Assembly (NCBI RefSeq): GCF_014295415.1
Contig: NZ_CP052909.1
Span: 2,728,001 to 2,792,000 of the forward strand
Length of the DNA: 64,000 nucleotides
Direction of reading: 5' to 3'
From: Constantimarinum furrinae
GTDB taxonomy: Bacteria > Bacteroidota > Bacteroidia > Flavobacteriales > Flavobacteriaceae
Part shown: piece by piece, positions 34,068-42,425 of the stretch
Numbering within the stretch: the stretch's first letter is position 1
Layout: each line of letters opens with the position of its first letter
Translations under genes and position numbers: made by a program
Notes under the pieces: model-generated
Told to the model about the DNA's origin: nothing
Seen by the model: only the letters and a program-made list of their open reading frames with translations
The model's database searches: none

Positions 34068-37000
34068 TTATTGTTTCTGATTTATATGTACTGAAAGAAA
34101 TGCTTTGATTTCTGAAAGTTCTGTGTTAAGATGATCCAATTTTTGTTGTTGATTATCATATAATTTTTTTAGAGAATCAATTTGTTCCTGTTGTTCCTGA
34201 ATGGCTTTTGTTAAAATGGGAACCATACCTATATAGTTTACACTTTTAATTAGCCTTTCATCATTGGAAGGATCGTTAAAGTCTCCTGAAGTCAGTTTAG
34301 TAAGCACTACTAAATTCGGAAATACATTTTCCATTTCCTGTGCTATAAACCCAATTTGCTTGTTTCTTGGAAAACCGTATTTTTCTGCTTCTGTACTTCT
34401 GAAATAATAATTCGTTACTCTCAGGTTTCTCACTTTATCAATAAGCGTTTCGGTATTCTGAATTCTATCCTTCAAAATCTCATCTGAAGGATTTGTAAAT
34501 GTGCCCGAAACAAACACATCTCCTGCAAAATAACCCGCATAACTCGATGCTTTAGTGGCTGAAGAATACACACCATAATGTGTTCCACCTGCCGTATTTG
34601 ATATTGAACTGTATACTCCATACTTATTTCCGGTTCCACTTCCGCTTAAGACATTTATGGTTCCAAAATGATTTGAATTGCCTGTATTCACAATGTTTGA
34701 ATAAAAACCTCGCTGAATCCCGGTGGCATTGCCTCCTATCGATGCCACAAATCCTCGGGTTTCACCAGACCCATCACCTACCATGGACGCATAAAACCCT
34801 GAATGTGTGCCCGATCCACTTCCATCTAAGAGGTTATAGGTACCGTTGTGTTGTCCGTTTCCGGTTCCGGAGAGTGAATTGTAGGTACCGTGATGAATGC
34901 CATCACCCGGACTACTGTTCGCGCTATAATTCCCGTATTGCGTTCCGGTTCCCGTCACAGAATTCTGGATTTGTGTATATATACCGGCCAGAACACCATT
35001 GCCTCCGGCAAAATAATTATTAAATGCACCTATTTGGTTACCATTGCCAATAGTACCCGAAAATTCATTCCAGGTCCCGGTAAGGTGCCCTGTTCCTGCC
35101 GAAAAGGTATTTCGAGTTCCCGTATGAAAACCACTGCCGGTTCCGGACAATGTGTTTTCTGCTCCCATGTGATCTCCGTTTCCTGTATTCGAAATAATAC
35201 TCCTCATACCTAGTTGATTACCAGCTCCTGTACCAGCTAAAAGTTGATAGGATCCATAATGAACCCCTCCACCCGGACTGGAATTCTGAAGATACATTCC
35301 GTACTGCGAACCGGTACCCAAGGCCGTAGTAGAAATACTCGTATAGGAGCCGGCCAGAATTCCATCACCCCCGGCTAAAAATGTATTATAAGCCCCTAAT
35401 TGGTTACCATTTCCAACGTTATCAGAAAATTGCGTCCATGCACCTGTTAAATTCCCGGTTCCTTCAGTAAAACTGCTAAACATCCCCGTGTGTAAGCCGG
35501 AACCAGTTCCTGAAAACGTATTATGCATACCCCAATGAGATCCACTTCCCGTATTGTTTACACTATTCGCTACACCATATTGGATACCGTCACCGGTTCC
35601 CCCTAAAGAGCTATAAACGCCCCAGTGCTCCCCTGTTCCGGTATTTGATATAATATGTCTGCTACCTACCTGAGGTCCACTGCCTGTTCCTGTCAAATCG
35701 GTGCGCACCCCATAGTGAACATTAGTTCCTCCCCCGGTCAATAGATTATATACACCATAATGAGCGCCATTACCGTTACCCTGTAAATAATTTACTCCAC
35801 CGTAATGGTCACCATCTTGATTATTGGCTATATTGGCATAAAACCCTCTGTGTATTCCTGTTCCTGTTCCTATTACCGACGCGACAAATCCTCTGGTTTC
35901 TCCAGTCCCACTACCGGTAAGTGAAGCGTAAAATCCACTTTTAGTACCGTTCCCGGTACCGGACAAAGAATTATAGGTGCCGCGCTGTGTTCCACTACCT
36001 GTTCCATTCAAACTTTGATATGTCCCGTAGTTGATTCCGCTTCCGGTACCGCTAATACTATTATACGATCCATAAAAATCGCCATTTCCGGCGCCATTCA
36101 CGGCAGATAATGTTCCAATGGCATCACTGTCATTTCCCGCATCGGCAGTGATGTTGTTATTCACCCCATATTGTATAACATTACTTGCCGTGGCCACAGT
36201 ATTTTGCACTCCGGTTTGAGATCCTGTAGCTGTCCCTTGAATACTGTTGTTCACTCCGGTCTTAGAACTTCCGCTTCCCGAGATCGTATTGCGAACTCCG
36301 GTTTTAGCGCCTGTTGCGGTAGCACTTGAAAGATCGTTTCTCACACCATTTATAAGTCCGCTACCACCCCGCCCTATATTATTGAATACTCCATCGGAAT
36401 TACCACTGGCACCCGACCCGAGAATATCGTTTCGCACACCAATATGCCAACCAGTTCCCGTATGCTGCACATTATTGTTTATGCCCGTTACGGCTCCTGA
36501 ACCACTACCGCCCAGTAAATTATACATCCCTCGCATTCCCCCGGTACCCGTGAATGTGGTTTGGTTGTGAATATTGGCTGTGTTGGTGGTCGCAGCATTC
36601 GTTGAGTTTATATTAATCACCCTGGTTGCCGTTGTATTAATGATCTCCTCCACCTCGAGCCTGTAATCGGCTGTATTCTTGCCTATAGCAACGTTACCTG
36701 AAGTAAATATATCATCTGTAATTGCTGTCGGACTTGTGGTTGTCCCCTCCTGAAACCAGTCGGAATCACCGCTTACCGAAGCCGTAGTTATCAATTTTTC
36801 CCAGATCGTTCCGTTAAAATAATAATAACCTATTCCTGCCCCACCGGTAACTCCGGCATTGGTGTTATAGATCATCAAGCCAGTCGCCGCAGTATTAATA
36901 CCGTCTAACATGGTATCTGTTATTGCGCCAAGTACAACATTTGGAATTAACACCCCTTTATCTGTAGAGGACACTTCCAGCATGGAAGAGGGGTCGGGGG

Positions 37001-37079
37001 TAACGGTTCCAATACCTACCTGGGCATTCAAAATAAACGTGGGGAAAATAAGCGCCGAAAATAATATTATCCTTTTCAT
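34068..37079 (-). CDS. Secreted 15-residue-repeat protein with C-terminal S74 chaperone domain (1003 residues)
   Basis: Exported fibre-like protein. Signal peptide (1-19), QVGIGTVTPDPSSMLEVSSTD, GVLIPNVVLG and GIGYYYFNGTIWEKL as in its neighbours. Residues about 150-850 are tandem 15-residue units such as GTYNSLSGTGNGTKS and GFYASLTGSGTGETR, rich in Gly, Ser, Thr and aromatics. The C-terminus is a peptidase_S74/endosialidase-type intramolecular chaperone: NPSDEILKDRIQNTE with the Ser-Asp cleavage site and Lys, QIGFIAQEMENVFP, then a coiled coil. S74 domains trimerise and release themselves from phage tail spikes and similar fibres. A clean -7 element and an ACAGGAAAAATCCT palindrome lie upstream. 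Confidence 0.83.
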   Translation of the reverse strand: MKRIILFSALIFPTFILNAQVGIGTVTPDPSSMLEVSSTDKGVLIPNVVLGAITDTMLDGINTAATGLMIYNTNAGVTGGAGIGYYYFNGTIWEKLITTASVSGDSDWFQEGTTTSPTAITDDIFTSGNVAIGKNTADYRLEVEEIINTTATRVININSTNAATTNTANIHNQTTFTGTGGMRGMYNLLGGSGSGAVTGINNNVQHTGTGWHIGVRNDILGSGASGNSDGVFNNIGRGGSGLINGVRNDLSSATATGAKTGVRNTISGSGSSKTGVNNSIQGTATGSQTGVQNTVATASNVIQYGVNNNITADAGNDSDAIGTLSAVNGAGNGDFYGSYNSISGTGSGINYGTYQSLNGTGSGTQRGTYNSLSGTGNGTKSGFYASLTGSGTGETRGFVASVIGTGTGIHRGFYANIANNQDGDHYGGVNYLQGNGNGAHYGVYNLLTGGGTNVHYGVRTDLTGTGSGPQVGSRHIISNTGTGEHWGVYSSLGGTGDGIQYGVANSVNNTGSGSHWGMHNTFSGTGSGLHTGMFSSFTEGTGNLTGAWTQFSDNVGNGNQLGAYNTFLAGGDGILAGSYTSISTTALGTGSQYGMYLQNSSPGGGVHYGSYQLLAGTGAGNQLGMRSIISNTGNGDHMGAENTLSGTGSGFHTGTRNTFSAGTGHLTGTWNEFSGTIGNGNQIGAFNNYFAGGNGVLAGIYTQIQNSVTGTGTQYGNYSANSSPGDGIHHGTYNSLSGTGNGQHNGTYNLLDGSGSGTHSGFYASMVGDGSGETRGFVASIGGNATGIQRGFYSNIVNTGNSNHFGTINVLSGSGTGNKYGVYSSISNTAGGTHYGVYSSATKASSYAGYFAGDVFVSGTFTNPSDEILKDRIQNTETLIDKVRNLRVTNYYFRSTEAEKYGFPRNKQIGFIAQEMENVFPNLVVLTKLTSGDFNDPSNDERLIKSVNYIGMVPILTKAIQEQQEQIDSLKKLYDNQQQKLDHLNTELSEIKAFLSVHINQKQ

Positions 37080-37130
37080 ATCATTAAAATTTATGAAGCA
37101 GGATAATGATCAAGAAGAAGAGGGATATAT

Positions 37131-37138
37131 CAAATATA
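37131..37138 (-). promoter_or_regulatory. -7 promoter element of the 1003-residue repeat protein
   Basis: CAAATATA on the plus strand, that is TATATTTG on the coding strand, a perfect TAnnTTTG about 52 bp before the start codon. The palindrome at 37161-37174 is centred 30.5 bp upstream of it. Confidence 0.6.
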
Positions 37139-37160
37139 AAACATTCTTATTGAAGTAAAT

Positions 37161-37174
37161 ACAGGAAAAATCCT
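37161..37174. promoter_or_regulatory. Third copy of the ACAGGAAAAATCCT motif
   Basis: Identical over 14 bases to 477-490. Its centre (37168.5) is 30.5 bp upstream of the -7 element of the 1003-residue repeat protein gene, a position suited to an activator. Confidence 0.5.
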
Positions 37175-37303
37175 AAATTTAAACAGGGTGTAACCCCCTT
37201 TTATTTATTTAAATAATTGTAGAAAAGCTTATGAGAATTTATACTACCTATTAATGAAAATACACGGTATAATTAATTAGCATAAGGTCAAGAGTGCGTT
37301 CTA

Positions 37304-38659
37304 TTAATCAACTAATTCGATATTAAAATACGTACCATCGGGTAAAATGCTAATTGCGTTATTTGAAGCGTCTGAAAATACGTAAAGCTGATCATAGGCA
37401 TTCAATTGTACATATTTGGTTACCGTAATAGTCGTAGTGTCACCATTTCCTACAAAACCATATCCTGCCGACCCCTGAACTGCATTGGAAGAACCCCAGC
37501 CTTTTGCAAGATAAAATTTTACATTGGTATCTGAACCATTCGCTTTACTCACCGAAATGGCATATGTAACCCTGTAAACACCCGATTGAACTACCTGGAA
37601 GCCATTAGAACTTGTATTAATTCCTTGCGTGATCACGGTATTTCCAAAATTTATTGGATTATATTGTGACAAGGAACTAGTCGAATTAGCGTTCATCTCA
37701 GCAAATATTTTTTGTTCACCCGAAACTTCTTGCCAACTGGCGTTTCCATTCGCATCAGATGTGAGCACTTTACCATTCCCTTGGGTTCCATCGGTGATCT
37801 TTAAGATTCCATCAATCTTAACATTCCCCTTTACTTCTAACTTTTCAGAAGGAGTGTTCGTTCCTATACCTACTTTGGTTGCATTCCAGTTTGTAATATC
37901 ACTTATTGAATTTCCTAAAATAATGGTATTAGCATTAGTTGCGTTTGCACCATATCCTACGGCGGTGGCATTCTGTCCGGAAGCTGTAGAGGAATTTCCA
38001 AAAACAGCACTGTTTAATCCACTAGCAACAGCATTGGCACCCAGTGCCAAGCTGTAATTATTGGTTGTTGCCTGAGCATTATATCCTATTGCCGTAGATC
38101 GGTATCCGGAGGCAATCGTTGAATATCCCAAGGCAATGGATTCGTTTGTAGTAGCACTAGCGTTGGTACCGATAGCTATTGCATTATTCACATTTGAAGC
38201 AGCTCCAAGGCCTAGTAATAATCCACCATTTGGATGGAATGAAGCTATTTTTTGGTTATTTACTTTAAAGGTTAATGCGCTCCAATTTGTAGATCCTATA
38301 AAGTCATTTGCAGTAAGTTCATTTCCTTGCAAAGTCCATTTGTGAGGATCTGAAGAGCCACCTCCGGAAGCATTGGAGCTAAATTCGGTCCATTGGGAAC
38401 CGTTCCAAAAATAGAATCCCGGTGTAATTTCACTATTACTCGTAGTGTTGTACACTAACAGACTTTCGACCGGATTTAATATTGTTGTGGTATCATTCAG
38501 TCCTATTAGAGCAATTCTAGGAATCAGCAAACCTTTGTCTGAAGCACTTATATCTAAAATACTGGATGCGTTAGGCGTAGTTGTATTTATTCCAACCTGA
38601 CCATTTATAACGGAAAAGGTTAGCATGAATAACAGAGTAAGAGGAGCTAAAAATTTCAT
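37304..38659 (-). CDS. Secreted protein with YadA-like head repeats and QVGINT module (451 residues)
   Basis: Exported protein. Signal peptide (1-20), QVGINTTTPNASSILDISASD, GLLIPRIALIG, SLLVYNT and GFYFWNGSQWTEF as in the family module. Residues about 155-250 are 14-residue YadA-head units (SIALGYSTIASGYR, SLALGANAVASGLN, SAVFGNSSTASGQN), which form left-handed trimeric beta rolls in adhesins. A C1q-like beta sandwich occupies the last 130 residues (SSLSQYNPINFGN to GTYFNIELVD). There is no YadA membrane anchor, so it is probably released or held by another protein. Leftward, just downstream of the two 15-residue-repeat genes' control region. Confidence 0.8.
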   Translation of the reverse strand: MKFLAPLTLLFMLTFSVINGQVGINTTTPNASSILDISASDKGLLIPRIALIGLNDTTTILNPVESLLVYNTTSNSEITPGFYFWNGSQWTEFSSNASGGGSSDPHKWTLQGNELTANDFIGSTNWSALTFKVNNQKIASFHPNGGLLLGLGAASNVNNAIAIGTNASATTNESIALGYSTIASGYRSTAIGYNAQATTNNYSLALGANAVASGLNSAVFGNSSTASGQNATAVGYGANATNANTIILGNSISDITNWNATKVGIGTNTPSEKLEVKGNVKIDGILKITDGTQGNGKVLTSDANGNASWQEVSGEQKIFAEMNANSTSSLSQYNPINFGNTVITQGINTSSNGFQVVQSGVYRVTYAISVSKANGSDTNVKFYLAKGWGSSNAVQGSAGYGFVGNGDTTTITVTKYVQLNAYDQLYVFSDASNNAISILPDGTYFNIELVD

Positions 38660-38963
38660 AAGTATTAATTTGGGATGGCAAATCTAATATTAGAAACAAT
38701 TCCTACAAATTTCCAGATATACTTTTCGATAATTTGTGTTTTATCGTCGATGAAATACATAAAAAGTAGGTTTTATCTTAATAATTTGTGTGATAATTTT
38801 TATTCTTCCTACACAAGATCAATGGAATGGAAGTCCAATCTCCAAGTATTAAACTGTATTATTTTAAACTTTAGCTTCCTATCGATAGATATTCATAGCG
38901 AATTTCAAATTTGCATACCTTTTTACAAAATCGTAACATTACATTTCATAAAAACTAACCGGC
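38660..38963. other. Divergent intergenic region between the YadA-head protein and nhaC
   Basis: No convincing gene. It holds CAAATCTA (38679-38686), a perfect minus-strand -7 element (TAGATTTG) about 20 bp before the leftward start, and the motif TTTATCGTCGATGAAAT (38740-38756). Toward nhaC a weaker TACCTTTT-type element is present near 38917. A 99-codon frame here has no coding character. Confidence 0.5.
38740..38756. promoter_or_regulatory. ATCG-T-CGAT palindromic motif, copy 2
   Basis: TTTATCGTCGATGAAAT, 16 of 17 identical to 26195-26211. It is centred about 61 bp from the leftward -7 element; the spacing differs from copy 1 (44 bp), so a common regulator is only suggested. Confidence 0.35.
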
Positions 38964-40451
38964 ATGCAGGATAAGGACAACCTTTCAGAAATTAAAATTG
39001 ATGACCAGAAGATCGTAGAAAACCTAGAATTGAATATCTGGGAGGCATTAATTCCCGTCTTCGCGCTTGTTGCCATGCTTTTTTACAACGTTTTTTACGC
39101 CTATGGCGACTCCGCCTTAGATGGAAGCAATCAATTTATTCTTTTATTGGGCGCTGCGGTGGCGGCTATAGTTGGGACATTTAACAAAGTCTCCTATACC
39201 CGAATGGTGGAAGAAGTGGCCGAAAATATCAAATCGACCACAGGAGCCTTATTAATTCTTTTAATGGTTGGTGCGCTGGCAGGCACCTGGCTTATTAGCG
39301 GAATTATTCCAACAATGATATACTATGGTATGCAAGTCCTTAATCCAACGATCTTTCTGGCTTCCTGTGTAATTATTTGTTCTGTGATCTCAATTGCTAC
39401 AGGGAGTAGCTGGACCACGTCTGCCACTGTAGGTATTGCTCTAATCGGTATTGCAGAAGCACTTGGAATTTCCCTGGGAATGACTGCGGGAGCTGTTTTG
39501 TCGGGGGCGTATTTTGGAGACAAGCTTTCCCCTCTTAGCGATACAACAAACCTTGCTCCGGCAATGGCGGGCACCGATTTGTTTACTCATATTAAATATA
39601 TGACCTATACCACGGTACCCACCATAATTATCACTTTACTGATTTTTATTATTATCGGATTCGGATTGGATCCACAAGGAGCAGCAGATACCACTTCTAT
39701 TCTAAATTCAATTGATGCATCTTTCAATATAAGCCCGTGGTTGTTTGTGGTTCCTCTGTTAGTTATCGTAATGATCATTAGAAAAACTCCCCCACTTATA
39801 GCGCTATTAGCTGGGACCCTATTAGGCGGACTCGCTGCCCTGATCTTTCAACCCAATATCGTTGCGACGGTGGGTGGCGGAACAAATCTTGACTTTACTA
39901 CGGGTTACAAAGGAATTATGAACGCAATTACCGTTGATACTTCGGTTGCTACCGATAGTGAGGCGCTTAATGATCTGTTTTCGGCAGGTGGAATGAGTGG
40001 TATGTTGGGCACCATCTGGTTGATCATCTGCGCCATGGTCTTTGGAGGCGTCATGGATGCCATCGGGGCTTTAGCAAGGATAAGTAAGGCGCTCTTAAAA
40101 TTATTTCATACCACCTTCGGATTATTTGCTAGCACGGTAGCAAGTTGTCTTGCGCTAAACCTTACCGCAAGTGATCAATATCTGGCCATTGTGGTCCCTG
40201 GAAAAATGTACAGTAAAGCATTTAAGGAAAAGGGACTGGCGCCCGAAAATCTATCTCGTACACTCGAGGATAGCGGTACGGTAACTTCGGTTTTAGTTCC
40301 ATGGAATACCTGTGGTGCGTACCAGAGTGGTGTTCTAGGTGTACCGGTACTCGATTATTTCGCCTTTGCTATCTTTAACTGGCTGAGTCCGTTTATGACT
40401 CTTATTTTTGCCGGATTCAGAATAAAAATAAGGCAACTCACTACAAAATAG
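38964..40451 (+). CDS. nhaC: NhaC-type Na+/H+ antiporter
   Basis: Inner-membrane antiporter of 495 residues with about 12 hydrophobic segments, exchanging Na+ for H+ and suited to a marine host. NhaC-family features include TGSSWTTSATVGIALIGIAEALG, SGAYFGDKLSPLSDTTNLAPAMAGTDLF, LNLTASDQYLAIVVPGKMY and DSGTVTSVLVPWNTCGAYQS. A short acidic cytoplasmic N-terminus precedes the first helix. Monocistronic in appearance. Confidence 0.93.
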   Translation: MQDKDNLSEIKIDDQKIVENLELNIWEALIPVFALVAMLFYNVFYAYGDSALDGSNQFILLLGAAVAAIVGTFNKVSYTRMVEEVAENIKSTTGALLILLMVGALAGTWLISGIIPTMIYYGMQVLNPTIFLASCVIICSVISIATGSSWTTSATVGIALIGIAEALGISLGMTAGAVLSGAYFGDKLSPLSDTTNLAPAMAGTDLFTHIKYMTYTTVPTIIITLLIFIIIGFGLDPQGAADTTSILNSIDASFNISPWLFVVPLLVIVMIIRKTPPLIALLAGTLLGGLAALIFQPNIVATVGGGTNLDFTTGYKGIMNAITVDTSVATDSEALNDLFSAGGMSGMLGTIWLIICAMVFGGVMDAIGALARISKALLKLFHTTFGLFASTVASCLALNLTASDQYLAIVVPGKMYSKAFKEKGLAPENLSRTLEDSGTVTSVLVPWNTCGAYQSGVLGVPVLDYFAFAIFNWLSPFMTLIFAGFRIKIRQLTTK

Positions 40452-40523
40452 ACCTTTGCGCAACAGGAATACTTTTTTCTAAAAAAATAGAGAAATTGGT
40501 TTTTAAATAGCTATTAGAATTTG

Positions 40524-40531
40524 TACTTTTG
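40524..40531 (+). promoter_or_regulatory. -7 element TACTTTTG for the AhpC-type peroxiredoxin
   Basis: Perfect TAnnTTTG; a TTG at 40496-40498 is 25 nt away, slightly long for a -33 element. The predicted leader is about 100 nt. Confidence 0.55.
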
Positions 40532-40573
40532 CACCCGCATTTGAGAGATGGTTTTTATCTTAAAAATGCCGGC

Positions 40574-40600
40574 GAACCGATACCTTTTTCATTTCGGTTT
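40574..40600 (+). other. Hairpin in the leader of the peroxiredoxin mRNA
   Basis: GAACCGA (40574-40580) pairs with TCGGTTT (40594-40600) across a 13-base loop, about 40 bp before the start codon. No T-run follows, so it is not a terminator. It may be a stabilising or regulatory leader element. Confidence 0.35.
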
Positions 40601-40638
40601 ACGATTAAAATATTAGTATAATTCTAAAAGAAAAAAAT

Positions 40639-41283
40639 ATGTCAATTGTAGGAAAAAAATTCCCGAATCTGTTTGTTGATGCAACTTCTAAAAGCGGAAT
40701 TACCCAAAAACTGAATGTTCTTGAAAAAGCTACAACGGAAGGAAAAAAAGTGATACTGTTCTGGTATCCAAAGGATTTTACCTTTGTTTGCCCAACCGAA
40801 CTTCACGCTTTTCAGGCTGCAATGGACGAGTTTGAAAAGAGAAATACAATCGTTATTGGTGCTTCGTGTGATACTCCTGAAGTTCATTTTGCATGGCTGA
40901 ATACGCCAAAGAACCAGGGAGGGATTCAAGGTATTACCTACCCTATCCTTGCAGACAGCAACCGAAACCTGTCATCACAATTGGATATCCTCGATATCAC
41001 CAACGAACGCTATGACGAAGAAACCGGAAATGTGCTTGTTGATGGTGACAATGTTACCTATCGTGCCACTTATCTAATTGACGAAGAAGGAACGGTATTT
41101 CACGAAAGTGTAAATCATATGCCATTAGGACGCAACGTTTCCGAATTTCTAAGACTAATAGATGCATACAGTCACGTTCAGCAAAACGGAGAAGTTTGTC
41201 CTGCTAACTGGCAGGAAGGAGCTACTGCAATGAACGCAGACCGCGATGGTGTTGCTGCTTATTTAAGCGAGCATATGAATTAA
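40639..41283 (+). CDS. 2-Cys peroxiredoxin (AhpC/Prx1 type)
   Basis: Thiol peroxidase reducing H2O2 and alkyl hydroperoxides, 214 residues. Peroxidatic Cys at about 51 in DFTFVCPTELHAFQ and resolving Cys at about 187 in GEVCPANW, the typical 2-Cys arrangement; YLIDEEGTVFHESVNHMPLGRN is also characteristic. It has its own promoter and a structured leader, and is followed by a terminator, so it forms a single-gene unit next to a second peroxiredoxin gene. Confidence 0.95.
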   Translation: MSIVGKKFPNLFVDATSKSGITQKLNVLEKATTEGKKVILFWYPKDFTFVCPTELHAFQAAMDEFEKRNTIVIGASCDTPEVHFAWLNTPKNQGGIQGITYPILADSNRNLSSQLDILDITNERYDEETGNVLVDGDNVTYRATYLIDEEGTVFHESVNHMPLGRNVSEFLRLIDAYSHVQQNGEVCPANWQEGATAMNADRDGVAAYLSEHMN

Positions 41284-41334
41284 AAATTTAAACTGAAAAG
41301 TTTATAGTTAAGTTAAGTTAGGTTAAGTTTCAAG

Positions 41335-41371
41335 ACCCCTTCGGTTTATTCTGAAGGGGTTTTGTGTTTTA
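41335..41371 (+). terminator. Rho-independent terminator after the peroxiredoxin gene
   Basis: Arms ACCCCTTC (41335-41342) and GAAGGGGT (41353-41360) followed by TTTGTGTTTT. A run of GTTAA repeats (about 41307-41328) precedes the stem. Confidence 0.85.
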
Positions 41372-41393
41372 AGTACGGAAGTCGTTAATCATA

Positions 41394-41401
41394 TAATTTT
41401 G
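41394..41401 (+). promoter_or_regulatory. -7 element TAATTTTG for tpx
   Basis: Perfect TAnnTTTG, 62 bp before the tpx start codon. Confidence 0.5.
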
Positions 41402-41463
41402 AGAAAACAAATCTTCAAACTTATTTCATTTATGTATTTTTATAGTTCTTAAATTCAAAAAAC

Positions 41464-41964
41464 ATGGCAAAAATAACTCTGGGTGGAAATCCGGTAGAAA
41501 CATTAGGAAGCCTTCCCGATGTGGGATCGAAAGCTCCCGAGTTTACACTCATAACCACCGATTTGTCTTCAAAGAGCCTATCGGAATACAAAGGCGTGAA
41601 AGTATTGCTCAATATTTTCCCCAGCATCGATACAGGTATTTGTGCAACCTCCACCAGAAAATTTAATGTTGAAGCCGCCGGTCTGGAAAACACCAGAGTT
41701 TTATGCATATCCCGGGATACTCCGTTTGCACAGAAAAGATTTTGCGCTGCAGAAGGCATTGAGCATGTGGAAATGTTATCAGATTTTAATAAAGGTAGTT
41801 TCGGAAAGGATTACAATCTGGAAATGATTGACGGAGCCATGCAGGGATTTCACTCACGGGCCATAGTGGTATTGGACGAATTTGGCACCGTACTTTATAA
41901 GGAGCAGGTCCCCGAAATTGGAAAGGAACCCGATTATAAAGCTGCACTTAATGCCATAACATAA
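41464..41964 (+). CDS. tpx: Thiol peroxidase Tpx (atypical 2-Cys peroxiredoxin)
   Basis: Periplasm- or cytoplasm-acting lipid hydroperoxide peroxidase, 166 residues, normal size. Peroxidatic Cys at about 60 (PSIDTGICATSTRKFN) and resolving Cys at about 94 (KRFCAAEGIEHV), exactly the Tpx arrangement. No signal peptide seen, so cytoplasmic here. The stop overlaps the start of the next gene (ATAATG), so the two are coupled. Confidence 0.95.
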   Translation: MAKITLGGNPVETLGSLPDVGSKAPEFTLITTDLSSKSLSEYKGVKVLLNIFPSIDTGICATSTRKFNVEAAGLENTRVLCISRDTPFAQKRFCAAEGIEHVEMLSDFNKGSFGKDYNLEMIDGAMQGFHSRAIVVLDEFGTVLYKEQVPEIGKEPDYKAALNAIT

Positions 41965-42323
41965 TGTGGAACAGCTTTCTTGGTAAACGCCTTAAGGGAT
42001 GTGGTTATGCGATAAAAGGCGCGTGGATGCTCATTAGAAATGAAGCCAGCATTCAGGTGCAGGTATTCATTGGAATTATTATGACCATCGCCGGCTTCTA
42101 TTTCGATATTTCTACTACAGAATGGATCATGCAGTGTTTTGCAATCGGACTTATTCTCAGTGTTGAAGGATTAAATACCGCCGCCGAGGAGATCGCCAAT
42201 TTTGTACACCCCGATTTTCATAACAAGATCGGCTATATTAAAGATGTGGCAGCAGGAGCCGTTTTCTTCGCTGCAGTTACGGCGGTTATTATCGGGTTAA
42301 TTATATATCTTCCAAAATTTTAG
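41964..42323 (+). CDS. dgkA: DgkA-type diacylglycerol/undecaprenol kinase
   Basis: Small integral membrane kinase of 119 residues with three helices. The DgkA hallmarks are seen: NEASIQVQVFIG with the conserved Glu, and GLILSVEGLNTAAEEIANFV, the catalytic/metal-binding helix. Family members phosphorylate diacylglycerol (proteobacterial) or undecaprenol (Gram-positive); which applies here cannot be told from sequence alone. Its start overlaps the tpx stop. Confidence 0.9.
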   Translation: MWNSFLGKRLKGCGYAIKGAWMLIRNEASIQVQVFIGIIMTIAGFYFDISTTEWIMQCFAIGLILSVEGLNTAAEEIANFVHPDFHNKIGYIKDVAAGAVFFAAVTAVIIGLIIYLPKF

Positions 42324-42425
42324 AACTCCCAAACATTTGATTGACAGGTAATTATTAGCGAATTCCATTTAATTGTTTAGAATTTTTCTCTAATTTTAAA
42401 TGCTAGCTCATATCAAATATCTATT

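Noticed and set aside
34580-36570. Several long rightward frames of 100-147 codons, rich in Pro, His, Arg or Ser
   Set aside because: Antisense shadows of the repetitive 1003-residue fibre gene; repeat composition keeps the opposite frames open.
36910-37158. Rightward 82-codon frame
   Set aside because: Antisense to the signal and module of the 1003-residue protein and runs through its promoter.
37186-37196. GGGT-GTA-ACCC mini-hairpin near the 1003-residue gene
   Set aside because: A 4-bp stem with a 3-base loop is too weak to call, and no gene ends nearby on the relevant strand.
26312-38659. Possibility that the fibre genes are part of a prophage
   Set aside because: Despite tail-fibre-like domains they carry signal peptides and no capsid, portal, terminase, integrase or lysis genes are present; flanking genes are housekeeping.
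38675-38974. Rightward 99-codon frame before nhaC
   Set aside because: AT-rich, no recognisable composition, overlaps the nhaC start and spans a divergent promoter region.
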